The position numbers and the translations under genes were made by a program. From the NCBI RefSeq assembly GCF_900105255.1, contig NZ_LT629763.1, forward strand, positions 3,249,001 through 3,313,000: a DNA stretch of 64,000 bases, read 5' to 3'. Under the pieces are notes generated by a model. That model saw nothing but the letters and a program-made list of their open reading frames with translations. It ran no database searches and was not told the origin of the DNA. Of this stretch, positions 54,346 through 63,731 are shown piece by piece. The stretch is from Halopseudomonas sabulinigri (GTDB lineage: Bacteria; Pseudomonadota; Gammaproteobacteria; Pseudomonadales; Pseudomonadaceae). Position 1 is the stretch's first letter. The number at the start of each line of letters is the position of its first letter.

Positions 54346-55620
54346 ATGTCCGAAGCGGCCAAGAGTGACCTTGAAAAAGTATTTGCCGATGTCGCCAGTA
54401 ACTACCAGGGCTCTGACATCGATCTACATGCAACCTACGCGAAGATGCGTGCGGAAACCCCTGTGCTGGAAGCCAACTTCATGGAGCAGTTGGGCGTGCC
54501 CTCCATCGCTGGCGTCGACCCTAACCGCCCTTGTTACACGTTGTTTAAATACGATGACGTGATGAAAGTCATGCGTGATAGCGCGCAATTTACCAGCGGC
54601 TTCATTGCTGAGGGGCTCGGTGCCTTTTTTGATGGTCTTATTCTCACGGCTATGGATGGTGATCTGCACAAAAGCATGCGCAACCTGCTACAGCCGGTCT
54701 TTCTGCCTGAAACTGTAAACCGCTGGAAAGAGCAGCGTATCGATAGGGTAATACGCGAAGAGTTCATCAAGCCGATGCTGCCGAACAAAAGCGCTGATTT
54801 GATGGATTTTGCGCTGTATTTCCCCATTCGGGTCATTTACTCATTGATTGGTTTCCCGGAAGACAAGCCCGAGAAGATAAAGCAGTATGCCGCATGGGCC
54901 TTGGCGATTCTCGCTGGGCCGCAAGTGGATCCCGCCAAGGCAGAAGCCGCTAAGAAAGCTGCGATGGAGGCTGTGGTGGCGCTGTACGATGCTATCAAAG
55001 AAGTTGTGGTACAGCGCAGAGCAGAAGGCGCAGAGGGTGACGATCTCATTAGTCGTTTGATTCGAGCTGAGTACGAGGGTAGGTCCTTGGACGATCATGA
55101 GGTAACCACCTTTGTACGCTCCCTGCTCCCGGCGGCGGGTGAAACAACTACGCGTACTTTCGGCACCTTGATGGTTCAGTTGTTGGAAAATCCGGACGTA
55201 CTTGAACGTGTTCGCGCTGATCGTGGTCTGGTTAACAAAGCCATCGACGAATCTATACGATACGAGCCAGTGGCTACGTTCAAAGTTCGACAGGCTGCTG
55301 ACGCTACCGAGATAAGAGGTGTTCAGATACCCAAGGGTGCAATGGTTTCTTGCATTGTCAGTTCGGCTAACCGGGATGAGGAGGCGTTCGTCAATGCTGA
55401 CAAATTCGATATTGATCGCAAGCCTCGTCCCTCGTTTGGGTTTGGTTTCGGCCCGCATATGTGCATTGGTCAATTTGTTGCTAAAACCGAGATCAATTGC
55501 GCCCTGAATGCGATCCTGGATCTTATGCCTAATCTTCGCCTCGACCCCTCAAAGCCTGCTCCGAAAATCACTGGAGCACAGTTGCGTGGGCCCCACGAGC
55601 TGCATGTTTTGTGGGATTGA
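54346..55620 (+). CDS. Cytochrome P450 (copy 2)
   Basis: 424 residues. AGETT in the I helix (about 264-268), ExxR in DESIRYEP (302-305) and haem loop FGFGPHMCIGQF with Cys373. A close paralogue of the P450 at 24221, without a neighbouring ferredoxin. CYP226-like P450s (DitQ, TdtD) oxidise abietanes at C7; either copy could be the orthologue. It is preceded by a 134-nt promoter region and followed by a strong terminator, so probably monocistronic. Confidence 0.93.
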   Translation: MSEAAKSDLEKVFADVASNYQGSDIDLHATYAKMRAETPVLEANFMEQLGVPSIAGVDPNRPCYTLFKYDDVMKVMRDSAQFTSGFIAEGLGAFFDGLILTAMDGDLHKSMRNLLQPVFLPETVNRWKEQRIDRVIREEFIKPMLPNKSADLMDFALYFPIRVIYSLIGFPEDKPEKIKQYAAWALAILAGPQVDPAKAEAAKKAAMEAVVALYDAIKEVVVQRRAEGAEGDDLISRLIRAEYEGRSLDDHEVTTFVRSLLPAAGETTTRTFGTLMVQLLENPDVLERVRADRGLVNKAIDESIRYEPVATFKVRQAADATEIRGVQIPKGAMVSCIVSSANRDEEAFVNADKFDIDRKPRPSFGFGFGPHMCIGQFVAKTEINCALNAILDLMPNLRLDPSKPAPKITGAQLRGPHELHVLWD

Positions 55621-55652
55621 TATGCTCTAGTGGGTGATTCCCCTTGTACAAA

Positions 55653-55687
55653 AGCGCGTTGCATGAAAATGCATCGCGCTTTTTTTT
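55653..55687 (+). terminator. Intrinsic terminator after P450 copy 2
   Basis: AGCGCGTTGCAT, loop GAAA, ATGCATCGCGCT with one T-T mismatch, followed by seven T. Confidence 0.92.
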
Positions 55688-55768
55688 GAACATTTTTAAT
55701 GTTTGCTACCTAGGTATAAAAATTCATTTAAAAACAATAATTTGTGTTTTTTCATGAAATTTAAAACA

Positions 55769-55780
55769 TTCACATGTGAA
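55769..55780. promoter_or_regulatory. Palindrome TTCACATGTGAA
   Basis: A perfect 12-bp palindrome 87 nt before the amidohydrolase start, in a very AT-rich promoter region. It does not match the TTCT-N6-AGAA class, so it may be a different regulator site. Confidence 0.4.
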
Positions 55781-55867
55781 CAGAATCAAAAAATATGTTT
55801 AAATTAACCCCTGTGTGATCTATCATCATCAAACAATCACAATCCGCGAAAAGCGAAGGGGAACATA

Positions 55868-57175
55868 ATGAATCTGGACGACCTCATTCTCGTTAGTGTT
55901 GACGACCACGCGATCGAGCCGCCGGATGCGTTCAAGCATCATATGCCGGAGAAGTTCAAGGGCCGCGAGCCCCATGTTGAAAAGCGCGGCGATCGGGATG
56001 TATGGATTTTCGAAGATGAAGCTACTGGTTATATGGGGCTTAATTCGGTCGTAGGCCGGCCCAAAGAAGAGTACGGCATGGAGCCGTTGGGCTATGACCA
56101 GATGCGCCGCGGAACTTGGGATGTGGCTGCTCGCGTAGATGATATGAACGCCAATGGCGTACTCGGTTCGCTGTGCTTCCCGACCTTTCCTGGTTTTGCT
56201 GGCCAGCGCTTTCAGGCCCACTCCAATCGCGAGATCGCTCTGGCTGCTATCCGCGCTTATAACGACTGGCACCTATACGACTGGTGCAACGCCGCGCCTG
56301 GTCGTTTCATCCCGCTGATGCTGGTGCCTTTTTGGGACATGCCCGCAGCTGTGGCTGAAGTAAAGCGCTTGTCAGCCCAAGGTGTACATGCGTTGTCTTT
56401 CTCTGATAACCCAGCGCGTCTTGGGTATCCTTCAATCCACGATGATTACTGGGATCCGCTGTGGAAAGCCTGTTCTGACAACAACGTCGTGATCTGCTGT
56501 CACATTGGTTCTGGCGGTAAAGCGGAGCACGCCTCTGACTTGTCCCCTATCGACGCCTGGATCACCACTATGCCGATTTCCATTGCCAATGCGGCTGCGG
56601 ACTGGATTTGGGCGCCGATGTGGAAGAAGTATCCGAATCTGCGTATGGCTCTCTCGGAAGGTAGCATTGGCTGGGTTCCATACTTGTTGGAGCGTGCGAA
56701 CTTCACCCATCGTCACCATAACGCCTGGACCAACGCGGACTTCGGCGGAAAAATGCCGAGCGATATCTTCTTCAAGCACTTCGTCACCTGCTTCATTGAA
56801 GATAACTTTGGCCTGCAGAACCTGCACTTCATGAACGAAGACATGGTTACCTGGGAAAGCGATTACCCGCACTCAGATTGCACCTGGCCACACTCTCCCG
56901 AAACTACTTGGGAAGGTCTGAAGCACCTGACCAAGGAGCAGATCGACAAGGTCACGCACCTCAACGCTATGCGTCAGTTCTCCTACGATCCATTTTCTAT
57001 CATGAAGCGCGAGGATTGCACCGTTGCAGCGTTGCGCGCCAAGGCGGCGCATGTGAGTACCGAGCCGGCTCTGGGTCTTGGTGGGGCAGAAGTCACTCGC
57101 AAAGACGGTAAGCCCGTGACTTCTGGCGATATCAACGCCATGTTCGAGACCGCGGACGCAAAGACCGCAATCTGA
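55868..57175 (+). CDS. Amidohydrolase-2 family protein
   Basis: 435 residues. N-terminal VSVDDHAIEPPDAF is the form of the metal motif found in many catabolic amidohydrolase-2 proteins (D-x-H rather than HxH). His in CCHIGSGG, Asp in WESDYPHSD, and the C-terminal tail are standard. Similar proteins are common in steroid and terpenoid clusters and are presumed to hydrolyse or decarboxylate a ring-opened intermediate. It lies upstream of the acyl-CoA dehydrogenase group. Confidence 0.85.
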   Translation: MNLDDLILVSVDDHAIEPPDAFKHHMPEKFKGREPHVEKRGDRDVWIFEDEATGYMGLNSVVGRPKEEYGMEPLGYDQMRRGTWDVAARVDDMNANGVLGSLCFPTFPGFAGQRFQAHSNREIALAAIRAYNDWHLYDWCNAAPGRFIPLMLVPFWDMPAAVAEVKRLSAQGVHALSFSDNPARLGYPSIHDDYWDPLWKACSDNNVVICCHIGSGGKAEHASDLSPIDAWITTMPISIANAAADWIWAPMWKKYPNLRMALSEGSIGWVPYLLERANFTHRHHNAWTNADFGGKMPSDIFFKHFVTCFIEDNFGLQNLHFMNEDMVTWESDYPHSDCTWPHSPETTWEGLKHLTKEQIDKVTHLNAMRQFSYDPFSIMKREDCTVAALRAKAAHVSTEPALGLGGAEVTRKDGKPVTSGDINAMFETADAKTAI

Positions 57176-57195
57176 TTTGCTCAGGCAATGCACAG

Positions 57196-57216
57196 TGCTC
57201 CCTTACATAGGGAGCA
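57196..57216 (+). terminator. Short hairpin between amidohydrolase and acyl-CoA dehydrogenase
   Basis: TGCTCCCT and AGGGAGCA form an 8-bp stem with a 5-nt loop, followed by only two or three T. Weak terminator or processing site. Confidence 0.4.
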
Positions 57217-57278
57217 TTTGAGTGCCACTGAACGAAATGACTTTTGTCGATTTTTGAATTATTCAGGATGCCTCGGAA

Positions 57279-58430
57279 ATGAGTATTTCAGAGTTTAGCT
57301 ACAGCGCTATTCCTGCCGACGCCGAGCAATTGCGTGCGCAAGTGCGTGCTTTTCTGTCAGACGTATTGCACGACTACCCAGAGGAAAAGCGTGCCTACTC
57401 TTGGATGGGCTTTGACGCAGAGTTCAGCCGTCTGTTAGGGGAAAAGGGTTGGTTGGGAATGGCACTGCCAAAGCAGTACGGTGGCGCAGAAGCATCTCCC
57501 TTTTCCCGCTATGTCATTATCGAAGAGCTGTTGGCTGCCGGGGCTCCGGTGTCTGCACACTGGATTGCAGACCGGCAAAGTGCGCCCCTTATTTTACGCT
57601 TTGGCACCGAAGCTCAGCGTAAAAAGTATCTGCCCCCTATTTGCCGTGGCGAGAGCTACTTCTGTATTGGCATGAGTGAACCTAACTCCGGCTCTGACTT
57701 AGCCTCCATCCGTACTACTGCCGTGCGTAATGCTGGTGGCTGGGTTTTGAATGGGCAGAAAGTATGGACCACCAATGCTCAGCACTCGCATTACATGATC
57801 GCTTTGGTGCGTACCGGCGATAAGGAAACCTCTGGACGTCATGGCGGGATGTCACAGTTCATTGTCGATCTGCGTACTCCTGGCATCACTATCAGACCGA
57901 TCGCGGACTTGGCTGGTGGCGAACACTTCAATGAGGTGTTTTTTGACAACGCCCAGCTTGAGGAGGGTGCCCTGATTGGCGAAGAGGGTCGGGGATGGGA
58001 TCAGGTGACAGCAGAGCTAGCTTTCGAGCGGAGTGGCCCTGAGCGATTTCTTAGCAGTATCGCGGTAATGCACACCGCCATCGATGCTATCGGGCGCCAG
58101 CCTGATGCGCTGCAAGCACGTGAAATAGGCAAGATTACAGCTCGTCTCTTAACACTTAGAAACATGTCGCTGGGGGTTACTCGACAGTTGAGTGAGGGCA
58201 AAAACCCTGCGTGGGCGGCTTCGTGTGTCAAGGACCTGGGCAACGTACTTGAGCAGGAATTGCCCGAGATATTGCAGGGTGTGGTTGATGAGCAGCCGCA
58301 GGTTGTTGGGGGTTCAGCACACGCGAAAGTGCTGGCATACCTTACGCAAATGGCACCTTCTTTCTCTTTGCGCGGGGGAACTCGAGAGATTCTCCGCGGG
58401 ATTATTGCACGTGGACTGGGGCTTCGATAA
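57279..58430 (+). CDS. Acyl-CoA dehydrogenase, catalytic subunit of a heteromeric pair
   Basis: 383 residues. FAD motif IGMSEPNSGSDLASIR (about 130-145), WTTN motif, and Glu250 in AELAFERSG at the isovaleryl-type catalytic position. The usual C-terminal Glu position is Gly (SLRGGTREIL). It overlaps the next gene, a second, degenerate acyl-CoA dehydrogenase, by one base. In mycobacterial and proteobacterial steroid degradation such pairs form alpha2beta2 FadE enzymes acting on ring-bearing acyl-CoA. That is the likely role here. Confidence 0.88.
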   Translation: MSISEFSYSAIPADAEQLRAQVRAFLSDVLHDYPEEKRAYSWMGFDAEFSRLLGEKGWLGMALPKQYGGAEASPFSRYVIIEELLAAGAPVSAHWIADRQSAPLILRFGTEAQRKKYLPPICRGESYFCIGMSEPNSGSDLASIRTTAVRNAGGWVLNGQKVWTTNAQHSHYMIALVRTGDKETSGRHGGMSQFIVDLRTPGITIRPIADLAGGEHFNEVFFDNAQLEEGALIGEEGRGWDQVTAELAFERSGPERFLSSIAVMHTAIDAIGRQPDALQAREIGKITARLLTLRNMSLGVTRQLSEGKNPAWAASCVKDLGNVLEQELPEILQGVVDEQPQVVGGSAHAKVLAYLTQMAPSFSLRGGTREILRGIIARGLGLR

Positions 58431-59491
58431 TGCGCGAACTTTTTGAATCGACTATTGAGCGACTGCTGTCTGATTTGTGCACGCCCGACCTGGTTCACGA
58501 AGCCGAGTCTGGAGAGTGGCCGGCTGCCCTGTGGCGAGCATTGGAGGATAACGGATTTCCTTTGGCAGGAGCTCCGGAAGTAGCTGGAGGTGCAGACGCG
58601 AGTTGGGCGGATCTGTATGTGATCATTCGAGCGCTAGGCCGATTTGCCGCCCCAGTGCCATTGGCTGAGATGATCATCGGCAACTGGTTACTGGAGCAGG
58701 CTGGACTCGGCGCACGCAGCGATATTCTGAGCTTAGCGAGCGAAACGAGTTTGACCATTGGCGAAGGCCGCGTTTCGGGAGAACTGGCTCAAGTGCCTTG
58801 GGGGCGATTTGCGGATTCGGTAGTGGCACTAGCCGGCGACAATGCAGGGCAAACCCATGTGGTACTGCTGGATGTCGCCACGGCTGAACGGGTTAGGCAG
58901 GGCACCAACATCGCAGGTGAGGCTCGTGATCACCTCAGCTTCAGCGCCGCCGCCGTCGCAATGTCCGCCGTATTGCCGACCCATCTGGCTGACGACGTCT
59001 TGCTGGCGGCAGGAGCCATGGCGCGTTCTGCGCAAATAGCTGGTGCCATAAACGCGTTATTGGAGATGACAGCCAGCTATGCAGGTGAGCGCAAACAATT
59101 TGGCAAACCAATCGCAGCCTTTCAGGCAATCCAGCAACAGTTGGCGGTCCTGGCAGAGCAGGCTGCAGCGGCCAACGTCGCTGCAGAAGCCGCCTTTGCG
59201 GGTGCTGATCAACGCCTGCCTATGTTCAGTGTGGCAGCGGCAAAAGTTTCTGCCTCGGAGGCAGCCAGCCAAGCTGCCGCTATCGGCCACTCAGTGCACG
59301 GCGCCATTGGCTTTACGCAGGAGTACGCTCTGCACACGTTAACCCGACGGCTCTGGAGTTGGCGTAGCGAGTTTGGCTCAAGCACATTCTGGAGCAAGGC
59401 ACTAGGCGAGCATGTGTGCGCTGCTGGTTCAGCAGACTTCTGGCCAATGCTTACCAACCCCGAATTACAAGATCTTTCCACTACACAATAA
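58430..59491 (+). CDS. Acyl-CoA dehydrogenase-like partner subunit, non-catalytic
   Basis: 353 residues, start ATG 58430 overlapping the preceding stop (TAATG). The acyl-CoA dehydrogenase fold is recognisable from YAGERKQFGKPIAAFQAIQQQLA and HGAIGFTQEYALHTLTRRLW. The middle beta domain is short and no catalytic Glu is found. Partner subunits in heteromeric FadE enzymes look like this. Co-translation with the 57279 gene supports a complex. Confidence 0.85.
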   Translation: MRELFESTIERLLSDLCTPDLVHEAESGEWPAALWRALEDNGFPLAGAPEVAGGADASWADLYVIIRALGRFAAPVPLAEMIIGNWLLEQAGLGARSDILSLASETSLTIGEGRVSGELAQVPWGRFADSVVALAGDNAGQTHVVLLDVATAERVRQGTNIAGEARDHLSFSAAAVAMSAVLPTHLADDVLLAAGAMARSAQIAGAINALLEMTASYAGERKQFGKPIAAFQAIQQQLAVLAEQAAAANVAAEAAFAGADQRLPMFSVAAAKVSASEAASQAAAIGHSVHGAIGFTQEYALHTLTRRLWSWRSEFGSSTFWSKALGEHVCAAGSADFWPMLTNPELQDLSTTQ

Positions 59492-59506
59492 TAAGGAGCC
59501 GCACCC

Positions 59507-60307
59507 ATGGGTAATTTTTTGCAGCTGGAGCGTCGCGGCGGCGTAGTCATCGTCCGTATGGATCGTCCGGATACGCGCAACGCGTTATCCGAGCCGTCGC
59601 AAATGCAGGAGTTCGTTGACCTGTGCGCGCAGATGCGCGCAGACGCTAGCGTTAAGGTCATTGTACTTACCGGTAACGGCAAATCATTTTGCGCCGGCGG
59701 AAACATCAAGGATATGCAAGCGCGCGACGGCATTTTTGCCGGCTCTCCATACGAACTGAGAAACACCTACCGCGATGGTATTCAGCGTATTCCAACAGCG
59801 CTCTACGACCTGGATATCCCTATTATCGCGGCCGTTAACGGAGCTGCGATTGGCGCTGGGCTTGATTTGGCGTGCATGTGTGATATCCGCATCGCTAGTA
59901 CCAAAGCCGTTTTTGCCGAGAGCTTTGTCAAGCTGGGAATCGTGCCCGGTGACGGTGGCGCCTGGCTGCTGCCGCGCATAATTGGCATCCCCAAAGCCAG
60001 CCTGATGGCTTTTACTGGTGACACGATTGACGCGGAGAAAGCACTCGAGTGGGGGCTAGTAGAGCAACTGTGTGATCCGCAAGAGCTTGAGACGCAAGCG
60101 GTGGCTTTGGCAGAGCGTATCGCCGCGAACCCGGGTCACGCTTTGCGGCTGTGCAAGCGGCTTCTGCGTGAAGGCCAGCATATGCGCCTGGACTCCTTGC
60201 TTGAGTTGTCGGCCGCCTATCAGTCGCTGGCTCACCATACTGAAGATCATCAGGAGGCCGTGGCGGCCTTTGTTGACAAGCGTACGCCCGAATACAAAGA
60301 CCGATAA
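59507..60307 (+). CDS. Enoyl-CoA hydratase/isomerase (crotonase) family
   Basis: 266 residues. Oxyanion-hole segment GNGKSFCAGGNIKDM (about 64-78), GAAIGAGLDLACMCDIRIAS, then KLGIVPGDGGAWLLPRIIG. Neither canonical hydratase Glu is present; an Asp sits in PGDGG, as in some crotonases with other reactions. It may be a hydrolase, isomerase or ring-opening enzyme. It follows the acyl-CoA dehydrogenase pair by 15 nt. Confidence 0.82.
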   Translation: MGNFLQLERRGGVVIVRMDRPDTRNALSEPSQMQEFVDLCAQMRADASVKVIVLTGNGKSFCAGGNIKDMQARDGIFAGSPYELRNTYRDGIQRIPTALYDLDIPIIAAVNGAAIGAGLDLACMCDIRIASTKAVFAESFVKLGIVPGDGGAWLLPRIIGIPKASLMAFTGDTIDAEKALEWGLVEQLCDPQELETQAVALAERIAANPGHALRLCKRLLREGQHMRLDSLLELSAAYQSLAHHTEDHQEAVAAFVDKRTPEYKDR

Positions 60308-60335
60308 ACGCCAACTTGAGGGAGGACTCGTCACG

Positions 60336-61460
60336 ATGCGTAGCGTATTCCGTGAAGACCACAATATGTTTAGAGAGCAGGCCCGTCGCTTTATTGAGCG
60401 GGAGATCAGCCCGAATCTGCATGAATGGGAAAAAAACGGCATCGTACCCAAGGAAGTCTGGTTGAAAGCCGGAGAAATGGGGCTACTGTGCTCCACAGTG
60501 CCTGAAGAGTACGGCGGTGCGGGCGGCGACTTTGGGCACTCTGCGGTCATGATCGAAGAGCTGGCTCGCGTTAATGCAACCGCTGTGGGCTTTACCACTC
60601 ATTCTGAAATCGTTGCTCCATATATCGTGGCGTATGGCACTGAAGAGCAAAAGCACAAGTGGCTGCCCAAGATGGTGTCCGGTGAGATCATTGGCGTTAT
60701 CGCTATGAGTGAGCCAGGCATCGGCAGCGATCTACGCTCGATGCGCACTTCCGTGCGCCAGGACGGTGACGAGTATGTGGTATCCGGCCAAAAGACCTTT
60801 ATCACCAACGGTGGTAACGCAGACCTAGTAGTAACTGCGACCAAGCTGGATCCAAAGGGCAAGGATCTAACCCTGATCTGCATTGAGACAGATCGTCCGG
60901 GCTTTTCCAAGGGCAAGCTCCTAGACAAGATTGGTTTAAAAGGGCAAGACACCGCTGAGCTGTTTTTTGACGAAGTCCGTGTGCCTACGTCGAATCGGCT
61001 GGGTGAGGAAAATAAGGGCTTCAAGTACCTTACGCATCAGCTTGCGTGGGAACGGCTCATCATAGGCCTTCGTGCTGCCCAGTCTGTATCTACGCTGCTC
61101 GAAGAGACAATCGAGTACACGCGTGAGCGAAAGGTGTTCGGTAATCCGGTATTCGAGTTCCAGAACACGCGTTTCAAGCTGGCAGAGGTCAAGGCGCAGG
61201 CTACCATGCTGCGGGTTTTTATTGACGATTGCTTGCAGAAAGTAATGAGTGGAGAGCTCGCACCAGATGTTGCTGCAATGGCAAAACTCATGGGCTCTGA
61301 GCTTCAAGGCAAGCTGCTTGATGAGCTACTGCAGCTTCATGGCGGCTATGGCTTCATGAGCGAGTACAAGATCGGTCGGGCCTGGGTAGATGCTCGGGTA
61401 GCGCGGATTTATGGTGGTACATCCGAAATCATGAAAGAGATTATTAGCAGAAATCTCTAA
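60336..61460 (+). CDS. Acyl-CoA dehydrogenase
   Basis: 374 residues from ATG 60336 (GGGAGGA site); the ORF extends to 60072 inside the crotonase and is not the real start. FAD motif IAMSEPGIGSDLRSM and a Glu in LAWERLIIG at the isovaleryl/long-chain catalytic position; C-terminal ARIYGGTSEIMKEII. A self-sufficient homotetrameric enzyme is likely, unlike the paired genes upstream. Oxidises an acyl-CoA of the degradation pathway. Confidence 0.9.
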   Translation: MRSVFREDHNMFREQARRFIEREISPNLHEWEKNGIVPKEVWLKAGEMGLLCSTVPEEYGGAGGDFGHSAVMIEELARVNATAVGFTTHSEIVAPYIVAYGTEEQKHKWLPKMVSGEIIGVIAMSEPGIGSDLRSMRTSVRQDGDEYVVSGQKTFITNGGNADLVVTATKLDPKGKDLTLICIETDRPGFSKGKLLDKIGLKGQDTAELFFDEVRVPTSNRLGEENKGFKYLTHQLAWERLIIGLRAAQSVSTLLEETIEYTRERKVFGNPVFEFQNTRFKLAEVKAQATMLRVFIDDCLQKVMSGELAPDVAAMAKLMGSELQGKLLDELLQLHGGYGFMSEYKIGRAWVDARVARIYGGTSEIMKEIISRNL

Positions 61461-61501
61461 CTTAAGGGTGCTCGTAAAACAATAACAAGAGGGTCCAGGC
61501 T

Positions 61502-62365
61502 ATGTGGCTTGCATGTCGAAATGTATTTATTTTCATGGCGTTGTTCTATATAGCAAACGCCTTTGCCCAAGGTATTCCAGAAGAGCAGTACTCTCAGGAA
61601 GAGGCTAGTGCAAAGCGTCTGTTAAACGAGGCTATCGACTACTACAAAAGGCACGGCGACGAAGCCATGGCCGCATTCAGCCGTCAGGGACGCTTTGTCC
61701 AGGATGACCTCTATGTCTATGTGATCAACACGGACGGGGTCATGCTGGCCAGCGGAGGTCCCTCTGCAAACCTCATAGGACGAGATGTTGGAGCTGCTCT
61801 CAACGATGATCTTAACAAGGCTTTGAAAGAAGCCCTGTCACTCCCTGAAACCGGAGAGATGCACGCGGCAGACTACCGCTGGATGAATTGGGCTGACGGT
61901 CGTGAAGAGCGCAAACGAGTGCTGTTCCAGCGAGTGGATGACAAGGTGTTTTCGGTTGGCTATTACCTGCCTCGGTCTAGCCGTGAAGAGGCCAAGTTAT
62001 TTCTTGATCGCGTTGCTGCAGCAGTCGCGGACAGTCCGGAAGAAACCTTCGAGCGGATCAACGGACTGGACGCGGAGTTCCAGAGAGATGATCTCTACGC
62101 CTTCGTTGTCGATATAGATACCGAACGCTTCGTTGCGCATGGTTATAACCTGCGTCTGGTCCGTAGCGATTTTAGGAAAATCCATTCGGCGGATGAGCAC
62201 CCTATCGGCAAGCAGATACTGCAGGCGGTAGAGCAAGCTGATCAAGGTACTGTGTCTTATGTGTGGCCAAATCCCGTTACCCGGAAGAATGAGCAGAAGA
62301 TAACGATGTTTCGCAGAGTAGGGCACTACATCGTGCTGGTTGGTTATTACGAAGACCCGCGATGA
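61502..62365 (+). CDS. Exported protein with two Cache-like domains
   Basis: 287 residues. Signal peptide at about 1-23 (FIFMALFYIANAFAQ). Two similar domains follow: residues about 35-150 (RFVQDDLYVYVINTDGVMLASGGPSANLIGRDV) and about 165-285 (EFQRDDLYAFVVDIDTERFVAHGYNLRLVRSDF). Both resemble Cache/single-Cache sensor modules, which normally belong to chemoreceptors or kinases. There is no TM or output domain. It may be a periplasmic ligand-binding partner. It is transcribed toward folM. Confidence 0.8.
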   Translation: MWLACRNVFIFMALFYIANAFAQGIPEEQYSQEEASAKRLLNEAIDYYKRHGDEAMAAFSRQGRFVQDDLYVYVINTDGVMLASGGPSANLIGRDVGAALNDDLNKALKEALSLPETGEMHAADYRWMNWADGREERKRVLFQRVDDKVFSVGYYLPRSSREEAKLFLDRVAAAVADSPEETFERINGLDAEFQRDDLYAFVVDIDTERFVAHGYNLRLVRSDFRKIHSADEHPIGKQILQAVEQADQGTVSYVWPNPVTRKNEQKITMFRRVGHYIVLVGYYEDPR

Positions 62366-62379
62366 AGGCAGGGTAAACC

Positions 62380-63111
62380 TTGGGCATGCTTGATAAAGAA
62401 GAAACATCTAAAGAGACTGTTTTAATCACCGGCGCAGGGCAGAGAGTGGGCTTGCATTGCGCTCAGCGGTTGGTCGCTGATGGTTATCAGGTCGTAATCA
62501 CCTGTCGCAGGTTCCGGCCTGAGTGGAAGGTCAACCCCCTGAAAGGCATTGCGGTGATGCTTGCAGACTTCTCGTCAGAGCAGGGTATCAATGCCTTCAT
62601 CCGGGTATTACAAGAAAGGGCGCATTCGTTGCGCGCAATCATTCATAACGCTTCTACGTGGATTGATGACGACCTTGTCGATGGTCCTGCCTTCCAGCGG
62701 CTATGCATGGTACACATGCAGGCTCCATATATGATCAACATGGCCTGTGCGAGTCTTTTTTCCGCCGACACTGTGGCTGACATCATTCACATCACTGACC
62801 ACGATGCGCTCAACGGAGCGGATGATCACATTGCCTACTTGGCGACCAAGGCAGGACTGGAAAATCTGACCCGCTCGTTTGCCATGCATCTGGCCCCAAG
62901 CATTAAGGTCAACAGCATCGCGCCTGCGCTGATCATGTTCAATGACGGCGACAGTGAAGAGCAGCAGGCGAAGTTGCTTGCACGTTCCGCACTAGGTCTT
63001 GAGCCAGGACCGGAGGTCGTTTATCAAGCAGTAAAATACGTGATGAACAACCCTTACATCACCGGAACCTGTCTAGACCTGAATGGCGGCGGAACGCTGA
63101 AATTTGCATAA
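62380..63111 (+). CDS. folM: Dihydromonapterin/dihydrofolate reductase (SDR)
   Basis: 243 residues from TTG 62380; ATG 62386 is the alternative, with an AGGG seven nt before the TTG. TGAGQRVG (about 18-25), HNAS, YLATK and the C-terminal NPYITGTCLDLNGGGTLKF resemble FolM. It reduces dihydromonapterin or dihydrofolate. The pairing folM-folE is as in Pseudomonas (PA3437-PA3438 type). It is 11 nt before folE. Confidence 0.85.
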   Translation: MGMLDKEETSKETVLITGAGQRVGLHCAQRLVADGYQVVITCRRFRPEWKVNPLKGIAVMLADFSSEQGINAFIRVLQERAHSLRAIIHNASTWIDDDLVDGPAFQRLCMVHMQAPYMINMACASLFSADTVADIIHITDHDALNGADDHIAYLATKAGLENLTRSFAMHLAPSIKVNSIAPALIMFNDGDSEEQQAKLLARSALGLEPGPEVVYQAVKYVMNNPYITGTCLDLNGGGTLKFA

Positions 63112-63122
63112 GAGAGTAGCCC

Positions 63123-63683
63123 ATGAATATTGAAAAGCTAACCCGTCATTACGCTAACATTATTGAAGAGCTGGATGAAAACCCCACGCGGGACGGATTA
63201 AAAAACACGCCGGAGCGAGCAGCAAAAGCGATGCAGTTCTTGTGCAGAGGCTACGAGCAATCTCTGGATGAACTTGTTAATAATGCGCTTTTTGAGTCAG
63301 ATAACGATGAAATGGTCATCGTGAAAGATATAGAACTTTATTCCTTGTGTGAACATCACATGCTGCCGTTTATTGGTAAAGCGCATGTTGCTTATATACC
63401 AACAGGTAAGGTGGTTGGGTTGTCAAAGATTGCTAGGATCGTGGATATGTTTGCACGTCGCCTGCAGATACAGGAGAATTTGACGCGCCAGATAGCGGAA
63501 GCGATTCAAACAGTTACCAATGCAGAAGGTGTAGCCGTAGTTATAGAGGCTAAACATATGTGTATGATGATGAGAGGCGTGGAAAAACAAAACTCAACAA
63601 TGTATAGCTCGGTAATGTTGGGCGCTTTCAGGGAATCAGGGAATACGCGTCAGGAGTTTCTGCAGTTGATTGGCCGCCACTGA
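63123..63683 (+). CDS. folE: GTP cyclohydrolase I
   Basis: 186 residues. Zinc and active-site motifs [20 protein letters not shown] (Cys/His ligands) and [17 protein letters not shown] are intact. Converts GTP to dihydroneopterin triphosphate, the first step of folate/pterin synthesis. Folate gene folX, which often follows in Pseudomonas, is not found; a minus-strand SDR ends 48 nt downstream. Confidence 0.97.
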   Translation: MNIEKLTRHYANIIEELDENPTRDGLKNTPERAAKAMQFLCRGYEQSLDELVNNALFESDNDEMVIVKDIELYSLCEHHMLPFIGKAHVAYIPTGKVVGLSKIARIVDMFARRLQIQENLTRQIAEAIQTVTNAEGVAVVIEAKHMCMMMRGVEKQNSTMYSSVMLGAFRESGNTRQEFLQLIGRH

Positions 63684-63722
63684 TGTTAAATGCGTATGGC
63701 TGTTTTCAACAGCGCGGCCAAT
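63669..63722. terminator. Hairpins between folE and the convergent SDR
   Basis: ATTGGCCGC (63669-63677) pairs with GCGGCCAAT (63714-63722), and inside lies a perfect GCTGTT-TTC-AACAGC hairpin (63699-63713). The outer arm overlaps the folE stop codon. Plausible convergent terminator; no strong U-run. Confidence 0.4.
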
Positions 63723-63731
63723 TTGTATTAC

